NCBI GenBank assembly: GCA_963748925.1
Contig: CAVVKG010000009.1
Coordinates: 806,001 to 870,000 of the forward strand
Source: Cryomorpha sp963748925
GTDB taxonomy: Bacteria > Bacteroidota > Bacteroidia > Flavobacteriales_D > Cryomorphaceae
DNA: 64,000 bases
Direction: 5' to 3'
Position numbers and translations under genes: made by a program. The number at the start of each line of letters is the position of its first letter. Position 1 is the stretch's first letter. Below the pieces are notes generated by a model. The model searched no databases and was not told where the DNA came from. It saw only the letters and a list, made by a program, of their open reading frames with translations. Positions 17,707 through 27,093 of this stretch are shown piece after piece.

Positions 17707-19038
17707 TTATAAGCTACTTGCTGCTTCCTTAATTTTCTTCATCCACGCATCAAATGGAAAATCCTTTTGATCATACGTGACGCCAAGTCTCACCACCACC
17801 AAATTCTCATCAGGGTGTATAGAAACCTGCTGGCCCTGATACCCATTCATCCAATAAGAATCCGGGCTATAATTTTCAAATTTTCCGCCTTGATTTAGCC
17901 AAAACTGATATCCATATTCTCCGCCGCTTTCGGGAACGGCTATTACACTTGAAGCCACCCATGACGAGTCAATAATTTGATTACCAAACCAGTTGCCCAT
18001 GTTTAGATATAGCAGGCCTACTTTAGCCCAATCGCGAGCAGGGGCGTATCCATATGAAGATCCTACATAGTGATTTGTGGCATCCGTTTCAATCACAAAG
18101 TTTTTTGCACCAATTGGCCCGAACAACTCCTTATGGGGGAAATCTAAATACTCATCGGTATTTGCAAAAGCCCTTACCATAGCCCCCGCCAGAATATTGG
18201 AATTACCTGATGAGTACTCCCAGACCGAACCCGGTGTGCTTTCCAGCGGCTGTGAAGCAGCATAAGCCCCCATATTATCCTTGCTGTAGAGCATTTTGGT
18301 AGCAGTTGAAACAGAGCCATATTCTTCATCCCATTTAAGTCCTGTAGTTTGTTGAAGTATGTTTTCTAAGCTGATTTCTCTTCGCTCATCATTTTCCCAA
18401 CTAGAAAGTGGCATGGGCTCTGACGGTGTCCAAAACCCGCGTTTAGCTAGTATTCCCGATAGGGCAGAAGTTATGCTCTTGGTCATACTCCAACCCAGGA
18501 GTTTTGATTCTTTTGAAAATCCTTTGGCATAGCGCTCGCCAACCAACTTTCCGTCCTTGATAACAACTACTGCCCTTGTTCTGTAAACCGGATCTTCCAA
18601 TTCTTCATCAAAAGCCATGTTAATTGCTTCCTGCATCTCATTGTTACCCTTAATCTCTTCTAATGGCCAAATTTCAGAGGCATAACTTATCTTATTTGTC
18701 GACAGATTTTTACTGAGGAATGCGGTATCATTTTCATCATTTGCCAACGTGCAGCCTAAGCCTTCGCGGTAAACCGCCATTTTTTGGTGCATGCCCAAAA
18801 CATTTGATTTGACAGTTTTCTTTTCACTGTCCACTGTATTGGTCGAAAGCCAAAGTAGAGAAAATCCCAAATCTTCAGCTTCTGCCTTTTCTTGATTTAT
18901 TCCACTTACAAATTGGCAGGAGCATAAAATTTTCGCATTGTAGCCAGATACAATTTCTAACTTAGGATAGACAACCAAATACAGGATTACAAACACAATA
19001 ATTAGTAGGGAAAAGGAGGCAATGATTGTCTTCTTCAT
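17707..19038 (-). CDS. Membrane-anchored serine hydrolase of the beta-lactamase (class C-like) family
   Basis: The 443-residue protein has an N-terminal hydrophobic anchor (residues 4-24) and a periplasmic beta-lactamase/penicillin-binding-like domain. The nucleophile motif SMTK (S184, K187) follows the usual LLGW segment, and YSSGNSN supplies the Tyr-x-Asn-type motif. A C-terminal EYGYQFWLNQGG and MNGYQGQ region matches esterase and 6-aminohexanoate-oligomer hydrolase relatives. These proteins act on varied amides and esters, so beta-lactam resistance should not be assumed. Three cysteines (39, 41 and 96) near the N-terminus could form a disulfide. It is transcribed alone. Confidence 0.8.
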   Translation of the reverse strand: MKKTIIASFSLLIIVFVILYLVVYPKLEIVSGYNAKILCSCQFVSGINQEKAEAEDLGFSLLWLSTNTVDSEKKTVKSNVLGMHQKMAVYREGLGCTLANDENDTAFLSKNLSTNKISYASEIWPLEEIKGNNEMQEAINMAFDEELEDPVYRTRAVVVIKDGKLVGERYAKGFSKESKLLGWSMTKSITSALSGILAKRGFWTPSEPMPLSSWENDERREISLENILQQTTGLKWDEEYGSVSTATKMLYSKDNMGAYAASQPLESTPGSVWEYSSGNSNILAGAMVRAFANTDEYLDFPHKELFGPIGAKNFVIETDATNHYVGSSYGYAPARDWAKVGLLYLNMGNWFGNQIIDSSWVASSVIAVPESGGEYGYQFWLNQGGKFENYSPDSYWMNGYQGQQVSIHPDENLVVVRLGVTYDQKDFPFDAWMKKIKEAASSL

Positions 19039-19187
19039 GAGCAGAATAAGAATTTAAGCAAAGAATATTTTGGTAATCAGACGCAATTTATTCAACTTAA
19101 TCCAAATAAAACACTGATTTTTGTATTATGTGGGCCGGATAAAGAACAAATGGCCGGATTAAGTCGTAAAAACATTTTTAAAGCATT

Positions 19188-19982
19188 ATGAAAACCGCAT
19201 ATATTTACACAATTGTCCAACGCTGGGTTTTTTTAGCTGCAGTGGTTTTATTAATCGTTTTAAACTACTTGTCTACATCCCTTCCCTTTGGTGGTCAAAC
19301 TATGGCTGAGGTGAGTAATGAATTTCAAACGCTAGTTACTCCTGCTGGATATGCATTTAGTATCTGGGGTTTGATTTATCTCACGCTTCTGGTCTTTGCT
19401 ATATTTCAGCTTAATAAGGGTAAGAGCATTCGCTTTTTTAAATTCGTTTTTCCTTTTTTTCTAGTGAATGTTGCCTCAAATGTTTTGTGGCTCCTTGCAT
19501 TTCAGAATGAATACCTGGGCTTGTCAGTGGCACTAATGCTGATTATTCTTGGAACTTTGATAGTCATATTTAATTATTTCTATCGGCTAAGAAACGCCCT
19601 AAGTACTACGCATCGCTATTTTTTCCAAGTACCTTTTAGTTTGTATTTTGGATGGATTACTGTAGCTACCATTGTTAATGTAGCTGCTTTTTTAACCTCT
19701 TTGAACTTACCATCGCTTGAAAGTTCGGCAGAATTACTCTCCATGATCATGTTGATTTTGGGTGCTATACTTGGCCTGGTTATCCTTTTTTCTAAGAAAG
19801 ATTACATCTACACCTTCGTTTTGGTATGGGCTTATGTAGCCATTTGGGTGGAGCAGTTTGATAATCCGATGGTAATGAATACCGCTAAGTTTGCCGCGAT
19901 TGCAATGTTGGCTGCGATTGCCATCCAGTTTATGACCGACAGGATTAAAGTAGCTCAGTATCGAAGCACCGCTTCTTCTTAA
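19188..19982 (+). CDS. TspO/MBR-like polytopic membrane protein
   Basis: A 264-residue protein with about seven hydrophobic segments. The motifs TPAGYAFSIWGLIYLTL (about residues 51-67) and FSLYFGWITVATIVNVAAFL (about 151-170) match the tryptophan-rich sensory protein (TspO/MBR) group, which binds tetrapyrroles or cholesterol-like ligands in other organisms. It is longer than canonical five-helix TspO (about 160 residues), as is common for the Bacteroidota variants. It converges on the Kdo transferase gene with a 4-bp overlap of stop codons. The ligand is unknown. Confidence 0.7.
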   Translation: MKTAYIYTIVQRWVFLAAVVLLIVLNYLSTSLPFGGQTMAEVSNEFQTLVTPAGYAFSIWGLIYLTLLVFAIFQLNKGKSIRFFKFVFPFFLVNVASNVLWLLAFQNEYLGLSVALMLIILGTLIVIFNYFYRLRNALSTTHRYFFQVPFSLYFGWITVATIVNVAAFLTSLNLPSLESSAELLSMIMLILGAILGLVILFSKKDYIYTFVLVWAYVAIWVEQFDNPMVMNTAKFAAIAMLAAIAIQFMTDRIKVAQYRSTASS

Positions 19983-21205
19983 TTGAGAATCTTATTTAAA
20001 TCTTCCAGAATTATTTGTGTAGCGCCTGAGTTCATTCGAACAAATTCTCCGGCGTTTTTTCCCATTTCTAATCGCGGTGTCTCTTCATTTACTAGTGTGT
20101 CGAGAATAGATTCCAGATCCTTAAAATTTCCAATGCTCTTTGCCCCGTTTTCTTTACAGAGATCCTTTGCTTCTTTAAATTTATTGAAGTTTGGCCCAAA
20201 GATTACGGGGATCCCATATACAGCGGGTTCAAGGGTGTTGTGAATTCCTGAACCGAAACCTCCTCCTATATATGCAATGCCACCATATTTGTAAATAGTG
20301 CTTAAAAGCCCTATAGAGTCTACAATGATTACGTTTGTATTTGAGTTTATCTCTTCTTTTTTAGACCATTTCACCCCCCTCGGAAATTTTGAGAGTAGCG
20401 TGTTTATATGACTCGCGCCTATTTCATGGGGAGCAATAATCAATTTAAGATTACTTTTTTTTTGATGATACTTCATCAGCAACTCCTCATCAGCGGGCCA
20501 GGTACTTCCGGCAACAAGTGTAACAGCATCTGCGCAAAAGTCTCGCAAGACTGGAAGACTTTTAGCGTTTTCGGCAACTTCTATTACACGGTCGAAGCGT
20601 GTATCGCCTGCTACTACGTTTTGCTTTACGTCAATTGAATTGAGGAGTGTGCTGCTCTTATCGTCTTGAGTAAAAATTTTAGTTGAAGACTTTAGCGACT
20701 TTCTAAACCAGGAGCCATAAGGCTTAAAATAAATTTGGGTATCTCGAAAAATTGCTGAAATCATAAAAAGAGGAATCTTTCTCGCGCTTATTTCCGCAAA
20801 GAAGTTGTGCCAAACTTCATATTTTACAAAGATGGCCACATCCGGTTTTGTTAAGTTTAGAAATACGCGGGCATTCTTGGTCGTGTCAAGGGGTAAATAG
20901 CAAACACAATCTGCCAGTGGATAATCTTTGCGAATTTCGTAACCCGACGGGCTGTAAAAAGTAAGTAAAATCGGCTTGTTTGGATAACGTGCTTTGAGTT
21001 TTTCTATAAGTGGCCTTCCTTGTTCAAATTCACCGAGGGAAGCGCAATGGAACCATATACACCCATGCAAATCGGGTTGACTTTCAAGTTTTTCGTGCCA
21101 GTTTTTCCGCCCTTTAATCCACTCTTTGGCTTTTGTGTTTCCAAGGGAAGCCACTCTAATAAGGAACCTGAAGAATAGAATGCCTAACGAATAAAGAAAT
21201 CGCAT
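19979..21205 (-). CDS. waaA: 3-deoxy-D-manno-octulosonic acid (Kdo) transferase
   Basis: WaaA/KdtA transfers Kdo from CMP-Kdo to the lipid A precursor at the inner face of the cytoplasmic membrane. The 408 residues show the N-terminal membrane segment, the acceptor-domain motif HCASLGEFEQG with the expected catalytic Glu59, and the C-terminal GT-B donor site (GGIAYIGGGFGSGIHNTLEPAVYGIPVIFGPNF). It begins immediately before the stop of the upstream outer-membrane protein gene with no spacer, so the pair is likely one transcript. It implies a lipid A with a Kdo core. Confidence 0.94.
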   Translation of the reverse strand: MRFLYSLGILFFRFLIRVASLGNTKAKEWIKGRKNWHEKLESQPDLHGCIWFHCASLGEFEQGRPLIEKLKARYPNKPILLTFYSPSGYEIRKDYPLADCVCYLPLDTTKNARVFLNLTKPDVAIFVKYEVWHNFFAEISARKIPLFMISAIFRDTQIYFKPYGSWFRKSLKSSTKIFTQDDKSSTLLNSIDVKQNVVAGDTRFDRVIEVAENAKSLPVLRDFCADAVTLVAGSTWPADEELLMKYHQKKSNLKLIIAPHEIGASHINTLLSKFPRGVKWSKKEEINSNTNVIIVDSIGLLSTIYKYGGIAYIGGGFGSGIHNTLEPAVYGIPVIFGPNFNKFKEAKDLCKENGAKSIGNFKDLESILDTLVNEETPRLEMGKNAGEFVRMNSGATQIILEDLNKILN

Positions 21206-21961
21206 TTAGTCTAGATAAAACTTATTTGAAGCTTGCTTGTATACTGGTATTACCCAACCAAATCTAAAACCAATAAGCATGTCAAAATAGTCGTTATCAG
21301 TTTTTTGCATTAAATCTATATTATAGGACCGATAATCGGTTGTGAAGCCTTGGTAAAAATCAAATCCCGCAAAGAAATTAGCGTATCTGTTATTACTGAA
21401 AAACTGATATCCAACGAATTCGTAAATCGCAATCCCGGCAATTTTCCGGTCGTATCCTTTTAAGTAGTCTCCTTCAAGTGGTGCAAAATCATCCTGGCGG
21501 GTCTCAATACGTGTGCGGTGCTCCAAATACTCCAAGCCAAACTTTACTACAATCCCAGAATTAGGATTTGGCCCCAAACCTTTAAAGATTTTCCCGACAT
21601 AAAAACCGCCTGTAAAGCCACGCTCTGATATTAGAGCATTTATAAATTCATCGTTACTACCCACTACATTGCCATTGGAAAGTCGCAGTTCGCGGTATAA
21701 ACTATTTTTATCTTTTACGTTATTGCCAAATAAAAATCCGAAATCAGCTCCTAAAAGAATATTCTTTCCGGTTTTATACGCGTAAGAAAAGCCCACCATA
21801 GCATTTGAGCCATATTTATCAGCCATATCACCAAAGGGCTGATAAATACCGGCTTGAACTTGAAAAAGGGACATTCGTAGTGTTGAGTCTACAACACTAC
21901 CTTGTGAAAAGAGGCTTGTACCGGCTAAAACTAAAATGGCAATCAATGCATGCTTTCTCAT
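21206..21961 (-). CDS. Predicted outer-membrane beta-barrel protein
   Basis: A 251-residue protein with a signal peptide (MRKHALIAILVLAGTSLFSQ) followed by alternating amphipathic strands and aromatic girdle residues (for example YANFFAGFDFYQGF and MLIGFRFGW). It ends in an aromatic-rich tail KFYLD. This pattern fits a small outer-membrane barrel. No named family was recognised. It directly abuts waaA, suggesting a link with lipopolysaccharide or outer-membrane assembly, but this is positional inference only. Confidence 0.65.
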   Translation of the reverse strand: MRKHALIAILVLAGTSLFSQGSVVDSTLRMSLFQVQAGIYQPFGDMADKYGSNAMVGFSYAYKTGKNILLGADFGFLFGNNVKDKNSLYRELRLSNGNVVGSNDEFINALISERGFTGGFYVGKIFKGLGPNPNSGIVVKFGLEYLEHRTRIETRQDDFAPLEGDYLKGYDRKIAGIAIYEFVGYQFFSNNRYANFFAGFDFYQGFTTDYRSYNIDLMQKTDNDYFDMLIGFRFGWVIPVYKQASNKFYLD

Positions 21962-22049
21962 GAATCTAATATCTGAACAGTTCGCGTTGCAAATGAACGC
22001 CTAGTTTCTATAAATACGTATATTCGCAGTCGCTAAATTAAGCCTTTTC

Positions 22050-23192
22050 ATGAAGAAAATTCAAATGGTCGATCTCGGTTCTCAATATGAGAAAATTCAA
22101 GAGGAGATCGACAGCGCAGTTTTAAGCGTAATTCGTTCGTGTGCGTATATTAACGGACCCGAGGTCAAATCATTTCAATCGGAACTCGAATCGTACTTAG
22201 ATGTAAAGCACGTAATTCCTTGTGCTAACGGTACAGATGCATTGCAAATAGCTATGATGGCGCTGGGCTTAAAGCCTGGTGATGAGGTTATAACTGCTGA
22301 TTTCACCTATGTAGCTACCGCCGAAGTTATTGCTTTGCTGCAGCTCACACCAGTACTAGTGGATGTTGATCCAAATACTTTTAATATTGATGTCGAAGCC
22401 ATTAAAGCGGCTATCACTCCAAAGACAAAAGCCATAGTACCTGTTCATCTTTTTGGTCAGGCTGCGCCAATGGAAGAAATAATGGCCGTTGCAAAGGAGC
22501 ATAATCTATTCGTAATTGAAGATACTGCTCAGGCAATAGGCGCAGAGTACACTTTTTCTGATGGAAGAAAACAAAAGGTAGGAACGATAGGAGATATTGG
22601 TGCTACTTCATTCTTTCCCAGTAAAAACTTAGGTTGTTATGGAGATGGTGGTGCTATTTTCACAAATAATGACACCTACGCTGCAAATCTCCGCGTTATT
22701 GCGAATCACGGTCAAACGCGTCAGTATTATCACGATGAAATTGGGGTGAATTCGCGCTTGGATTCTATTCAGGCGGCAATCTTGAGGATAAAATTGCGCC
22801 ATCTGGACGAATATGCGAGTGCAAGAAATAAAGCAGCTTCTTTTTATGACGATGCTTTTAGAGATGTACCCGAAATTCAAACTCCTGCACGATTTGAGCA
22901 GAGTAATCATGTTTTTCATCAGTATACAATGATATTAAATGGTGTAGATCGCGACGCGATGCGCACCTATTTGATGGACAAGGAAGTGCCGGCTATGATT
23001 TATTACCCTGTGCCACTTCATTTGCAAAAAGCTTATCGCGATTCGCGATACAATGAGGGTGATTTTCCTGTTACCGAGCAGCTTTGTGAGAGTGTAATTT
23101 CCTTACCAATGCAAACAGAGCTCGATGAAGAACAACTGAGATATATCACTGAATCTGTTAAATCATATTTAAAAAACCACCGACAATCATGA
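22050..23192 (+). CDS. wbpE: PLP-dependent sugar aminotransferase (WbpE-like)
   Basis: A DegT/DnrJ/EryC1/StrS-family aminotransferase of 380 residues. The PLP lysine is K192 in FFPSKNLGCYGDGG. The EDTAQAIGAEYTFSDGRKQKVGTIGD region contains the short insertion seen in WbpE, which aminates UDP-2-acetamido-3-keto-glucuronic acid at C3 using glutamate. The identification as WbpE rather than another sugar aminotransferase rests on co-location with WbpB-, WbpD- and WbpA-like genes in the same operon. It is the first gene, and its stop overlaps the next start (ATGA). Confidence 0.85.
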   Translation: MKKIQMVDLGSQYEKIQEEIDSAVLSVIRSCAYINGPEVKSFQSELESYLDVKHVIPCANGTDALQIAMMALGLKPGDEVITADFTYVATAEVIALLQLTPVLVDVDPNTFNIDVEAIKAAITPKTKAIVPVHLFGQAAPMEEIMAVAKEHNLFVIEDTAQAIGAEYTFSDGRKQKVGTIGDIGATSFFPSKNLGCYGDGGAIFTNNDTYAANLRVIANHGQTRQYYHDEIGVNSRLDSIQAAILRIKLRHLDEYASARNKAASFYDDAFRDVPEIQTPARFEQSNHVFHQYTMILNGVDRDAMRTYLMDKEVPAMIYYPVPLHLQKAYRDSRYNEGDFPVTEQLCESVISLPMQTELDEEQLRYITESVKSYLKNHRQS

Positions 23193-24502
23193 AGATTGCT
23201 GTAGTAGGAACGGGCTATGTAGGCCTCGTTACCGGAACTTGCTTTGCCGATACTGGCAATGACGTAATCTGCGTTGACATCGACGCAAAGAAGGTAGAAC
23301 GCATGAAAAATGGCGAAGTACCGATTTATGAACCGTATCTAGATACTGTTTTTGAAAGAAATATTCGTCAAAATCGCTTGTCGTTTACAACCGATTTGAA
23401 AGCGGCTATTGCCGATGCCGAAATTATCTTTTTAGCGCTGCCGACACCCCCGGGTGAGGATGGATCTGCCGATTTGTCTTATGTGTTAGGCGTGGCCGAA
23501 GAATTAGGTCACATCATAACTGACTATAAAGTAATTGTAGACAAAAGCACAGTACCCGTTGGTACTGCTGAGCTTGTGCGTCAGGCAGTAGCCAAAAATG
23601 CAAAAGTCGAATTTGACATTGTTTCAAATCCTGAATTTTTGCGTGAAGGATTTGCTGTAGAAGACTTTATGAAACCCGATCGTGTTGTGATTGGAACTAG
23701 CTCTACGCGTGCGGCTGCAGTAATGGAAGACCTTTACAAGCCCTTCGTTCGCCAGGGAAATCCACTTATCATTATGGATGAAAAATCGGCTGAGCTAACT
23801 AAATATGCTGCTAATTCATTTCTGGCAACGAAGATTACTTTTATGAACGAGATTGCTAATTTTTGTGAGCTCGTTGGTGCCGATGTTGATAAGGTAAGAG
23901 CCGGAATGGGTACCGATACTCGTATTGGTAAAAGATTTCTTTTTCCGGGAATTGGATACGGCGGAAGTTGTTTTCCTAAGGATGTGCAGGCTCTTGCCAA
24001 AAGTGGTGATGAATATGGTTACCACTTCGAAATATTAGATTCGGTACTCGGTGTAAACAACAAGCAAAAACTGTCTCTGATTAGAAAATTAAAAAGCTTT
24101 TATAACGATTCACTTTCAGGGAAAACGTTTGCAATGTGGGGATTAGCCTTTAAACCTGATACCGATGACATTCGTGAGGCTCCCGCTCTATATATGATTG
24201 AGGAATTGCTGAAAGCCGGTGCAAAAGTTAAGGTTTTCGATCCTGAAGCGATGGAGAATGTCAAAAGGATTTTTGGAGATAAAATTATATTTTGTGAAAA
24301 CCAATACGAAGCCACTGAAGGTGCTGATGCACTTTTAATAGCAACTGAATGGTCGGTTTTCCGTAATCCTAACTTCAATAAGCTTGCTGAGAGTTTAAAG
24401 GAAAAAGTCATTTTTGACGGACGTAATCTTTTCGAAACTAAAAAATTAAAAGAACTTGGTTTCCATTACGAAAGCATTGGACGCGAAAAAGTAACAAAAT
24501 AA
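23189..24502 (+). CDS. ugd: UDP-glucose 6-dehydrogenase
   Basis: This NAD-dependent enzyme oxidises UDP-glucose twice to UDP-glucuronate. The 437 residues show the Rossmann motif GTGYVGLVTG (7-16), the EFLREGFAVEDF signature and the catalytic cysteine C261 in GYGGSCFPKD, the form typical of UDP-glucose dehydrogenases rather than the GGHCIGVDPYY form of HexNAc dehydrogenases. A later gene in the operon has the HexNAc form. Its product is the substrate of the next gene. The ATGA overlap with the aminotransferase gene indicates translational coupling. Confidence 0.93.
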   Translation: MKIAVVGTGYVGLVTGTCFADTGNDVICVDIDAKKVERMKNGEVPIYEPYLDTVFERNIRQNRLSFTTDLKAAIADAEIIFLALPTPPGEDGSADLSYVLGVAEELGHIITDYKVIVDKSTVPVGTAELVRQAVAKNAKVEFDIVSNPEFLREGFAVEDFMKPDRVVIGTSSTRAAAVMEDLYKPFVRQGNPLIIMDEKSAELTKYAANSFLATKITFMNEIANFCELVGADVDKVRAGMGTDTRIGKRFLFPGIGYGGSCFPKDVQALAKSGDEYGYHFEILDSVLGVNNKQKLSLIRKLKSFYNDSLSGKTFAMWGLAFKPDTDDIREAPALYMIEELLKAGAKVKVFDPEAMENVKRIFGDKIIFCENQYEATEGADALLIATEWSVFRNPNFNKLAESLKEKVIFDGRNLFETKKLKELGFHYESIGREKVTK

Positions 24503-24505
24503 AAA

Positions 24506-25495
24506 ATGGCTAAAAGAGTTCTCATTACAGGTGCGGCAGGGTTTTTAGGATCTCACCTCTGCGATAGGTTTATTGCAGAAGGCTATGATGTGCTCGCCAT
24601 GGATAATCTAATTACCGGCGATCTCAGAAATATTGAACATTTATTTCCCCTCGGAAATTTTACATTCTACAACCACGATGTTAGCAATTTTGTGCATGTA
24701 CCGGGAGAGCTCGATTACATTTTGCACTTTGCATCTCCTGCGAGTCCTATTGATTATTTGAAAATCCCTATCCAAACGCTTAAAGTTGGATCTTTGGGGA
24801 CACATAATTTACTTGGCCTTGCTAAGGCAAAATCAGCGCGAATATTAGTAGCTAGTACCAGCGAGGTATATGGTGATCCTGAAGTTCATCCGCAGAAAGA
24901 ATCCTATTGGGGTCATGTAAATCCAATAGGTCCACGTGGAGTCTACGACGAAGCAAAGCGTTTTCAGGAGGCTATAACGATGGCTTATCACCGGTTTCAT
25001 GGATTGGAAACACGCATTGTTCGTATTTTTAATACCTATGGTCCTCGCATGCGGCTAAACGATGGTCGCGTATTGCCAGCATTTATCGGTCAGGCTTTGC
25101 GCGGAGAAAATTTCACCGTTTTTGGCGATGGATCTCAAACCCGCTCTTTCTGCTACGTCGATGATTTGGTAGAAGGGATTTACAGACTCCTCTTATCAGA
25201 CCATTCTGAGCCGGTGAATGTTGGAAATCCGGATGAGATTACCATTAAGGAATTTGCTGATGAAATAATCGAGCTTACAGGTGCTAAAACCGAAATCGAT
25301 TACCGCGAACTGCCTCATGACGATCCGAAAAAGAGACGTCCCGATATTACTTTGGCGCGAAAACTACTAAATTGGGAGCCCAAGGTACACAGGAGTGAAG
25401 GACTTAAAATAACATTAGATTATTTTAAATCGCTCGACCCTGAAGATCTCTACAAGAAAGATCACAAAATATTTGACAAATACATTAAGCGATAA
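24506..25495 (+). CDS. uxs: UDP-glucuronate decarboxylase (UDP-xylose synthase)
   Basis: An extended short-chain dehydrogenase/reductase of 329 residues that oxidises and decarboxylates UDP-glucuronate to UDP-xylose. Visible residues are the NAD motif GAAGFLGS (9-16), the active-site T118 and E120 in STSEVYGDP, and the Y147-x3-K151 pair (YDEAK). The segment HPQKESYWGHVNPIGPRGVYDEAK is characteristic of UXS enzymes. It follows ugd by 3 bp, giving a complete UDP-glucose to UDP-xylose route. The UXS identity over dTDP-glucose dehydratase relatives is well supported by these motifs. Confidence 0.92.
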   Translation: MAKRVLITGAAGFLGSHLCDRFIAEGYDVLAMDNLITGDLRNIEHLFPLGNFTFYNHDVSNFVHVPGELDYILHFASPASPIDYLKIPIQTLKVGSLGTHNLLGLAKAKSARILVASTSEVYGDPEVHPQKESYWGHVNPIGPRGVYDEAKRFQEAITMAYHRFHGLETRIVRIFNTYGPRMRLNDGRVLPAFIGQALRGENFTVFGDGSQTRSFCYVDDLVEGIYRLLLSDHSEPVNVGNPDEITIKEFADEIIELTGAKTEIDYRELPHDDPKKRRPDITLARKLLNWEPKVHRSEGLKITLDYFKSLDPEDLYKKDHKIFDKYIKR

Positions 25496-25496
25496 T

Positions 25497-26066
25497 ATGC
25501 CATATTTTGCGCATGAAACGGCTGTAATAGATGCCGGTTGTACAATTGGCGAAGGTTCTAAAATCTGGCATTTCTCGCATATTATGTCCAATTCAAAGAT
25601 TGGAGAGAATTGCAATATTGGACAAAATGTTGTGATTTCTCCGGAAGTGATTTTGGGTAATAATGTAAAAGTTCAGAACAACGTAAGTATCTATACCGGA
25701 GTGATTTGTGATGATGATGTTTTCTTAGGTCCATCTATGGTGTTCACCAATGTTGTTAATCCCAGAAGCGCAGTAGTGAGACGGAATCAATACGCCAAAA
25801 CTCATGTAGGCAAAGGAGCTACTATTGGCGCAAATGCAACAATTGTTTGCGGTAATGATATTGGCGCTTATTCATTTATAGGTGCTGGTGCAGTGGTTAC
25901 AAAAGTGGTAGTACCCTTTGCACTTGTGGTTGGAAATCCGGCTAAACAAAAGGGATGGATGAGTGAATTCGGCCATAAATTAAAATTTGATGAAAATGGT
26001 CTAGCCAAATGTCCTGAGAGTGGAGATCGATATGAATTGAAAGACCATAAAGTGAGAAAATTATGA
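25497..26066 (+). CDS. wbpD: Left-handed beta-helix N-acetyltransferase (WbpD-like)
   Basis: This enzyme would transfer an acetyl group from acetyl-CoA to the 3-amino group of UDP-2-acetamido-3-amino-glucuronic acid. From ATG 25497 the protein has 189 residues with hexapeptide repeats throughout (for example IGENCNIGQNVVIS and VGKGATIGANATIVCG), and the motif FTNVVNPRSAVVRR, which is typical of WbpD. The frame could open at 25473 inside uxs, but the start chosen lies one base after the uxs stop and gives the family's usual N-terminus. It overlaps the next gene by 4 bp. Confidence 0.88.
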   Translation: MPYFAHETAVIDAGCTIGEGSKIWHFSHIMSNSKIGENCNIGQNVVISPEVILGNNVKVQNNVSIYTGVICDDDVFLGPSMVFTNVVNPRSAVVRRNQYAKTHVGKGATIGANATIVCGNDIGAYSFIGAGAVVTKVVVPFALVVGNPAKQKGWMSEFGHKLKFDENGLAKCPESGDRYELKDHKVRKL

Positions 26067-27088
26067 GCAACGAAAAAGTAAAATTTGCTATTGTAGGTTG
26101 CGGTCATATTGGAAAAAGACATGCTGAAATGGTGCTTCGAAATGAAGAAGCAGAACTTGTAGCACTGGTTGACTCTTCTCCACGGGAGAATTTGAAAATA
26201 GATCACTTCAATGTTCCTTTTTTCAACACGATGGACGAAATGCTTGAGGCTGTTCCAAACGTGGATGTTGTAAATATTTGTACTCCTAATGGATTGCATG
26301 CCAATCAGGCACTTACAGCTCTTAAGGCCAAAAAACATGTGGTTTGCGAAAAACCTATGGGTCTTTCAAAAGCCAATTGTGAGGAGGTTATTTTCAAATC
26401 GCTTCAAGTTAGCAGGCATGTGATTTGCGTAATGCAGAACAGGTACTCTCCACCATCTGTTTGGTTAAAAGACATTATTGATAATAAGCGACTTGGTGAT
26501 ATTTATATGGTAGATATTAACTGCTATTGGAACCGGGATTCGCGGTATTATGACAAGAGTAACTGGAAAGGTTCTCAAGAACTGGATGGGGGTACTTTGT
26601 TTACTCAGTTTTCGCACTTTATAGATATTATGTACTGGCTTTTTGGCGATATTGAAAATATTGCTGGTCGGTTTGCTGACTTTAATCACGAGGGAATCAC
26701 TGATTTCGAAGATAGTGGTATTGTGAGTTTTGATTTTGTAAATGGGGGAGTGGGTTCTCTAAATTATTCAACCTCTGTATGGAATCAGAACCTGGAGAGC
26801 AGTATGACCATTATTGGGAGTAAGGGTAGTGTTAAAGTGGGCGGGCAATACATGAATAATGTAGAGTACTGCCATGTAGAAAATTATGAAATGCCCGAGC
26901 TTCCTGAAGCTAGCCCGGCAAACGATTACGGTACGTATAAAGGGAGTGCCGCCAACCATCACTTTATAATTCAAAATGTGGTGGACACCTTAAAAAATAG
27001 AAACGTTGCTACGACAAATGCGCTTGAAGGGCTAAAAGTCGTAGATATAATAGAGCGTATTTACAAAGTAAGAGACGCAAAAAAATAG
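26063..27088 (+). CDS. wbpB: Gfo/Idh/MocA-family sugar-nucleotide 3-dehydrogenase (WbpB-like)
   Basis: A 341-residue NAD-dependent oxidoreductase. It has the Rossmann motif VGCGHIGKRH, the CEKP motif with K97, and DGGTLFTQFSHFIDIMYWLFGD as the catalytic His region. WbpB oxidises C3 of UDP-N-acetylglucosaminuronic acid, regenerating its tightly bound cofactor with 2-oxoglutarate. The specific assignment is by family and by its place between wbpD- and wbpA-like genes. It starts within the wbpD stop (ATGA) and is followed by the next gene after 5 bp. Confidence 0.85.
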   Translation: MSNEKVKFAIVGCGHIGKRHAEMVLRNEEAELVALVDSSPRENLKIDHFNVPFFNTMDEMLEAVPNVDVVNICTPNGLHANQALTALKAKKHVVCEKPMGLSKANCEEVIFKSLQVSRHVICVMQNRYSPPSVWLKDIIDNKRLGDIYMVDINCYWNRDSRYYDKSNWKGSQELDGGTLFTQFSHFIDIMYWLFGDIENIAGRFADFNHEGITDFEDSGIVSFDFVNGGVGSLNYSTSVWNQNLESSMTIIGSKGSVKVGGQYMNNVEYCHVENYEMPELPEASPANDYGTYKGSAANHHFIIQNVVDTLKNRNVATTNALEGLKVVDIIERIYKVRDAKK

Positions 27089-27093
27089 TAATA

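Noticed and set aside
17707..19038. A beta-lactam resistance gene
   Set aside because: The serine hydrolase has the general SxxK fold, but its motifs fit esterases and amide hydrolases at least as well, and nothing in the context indicates resistance.
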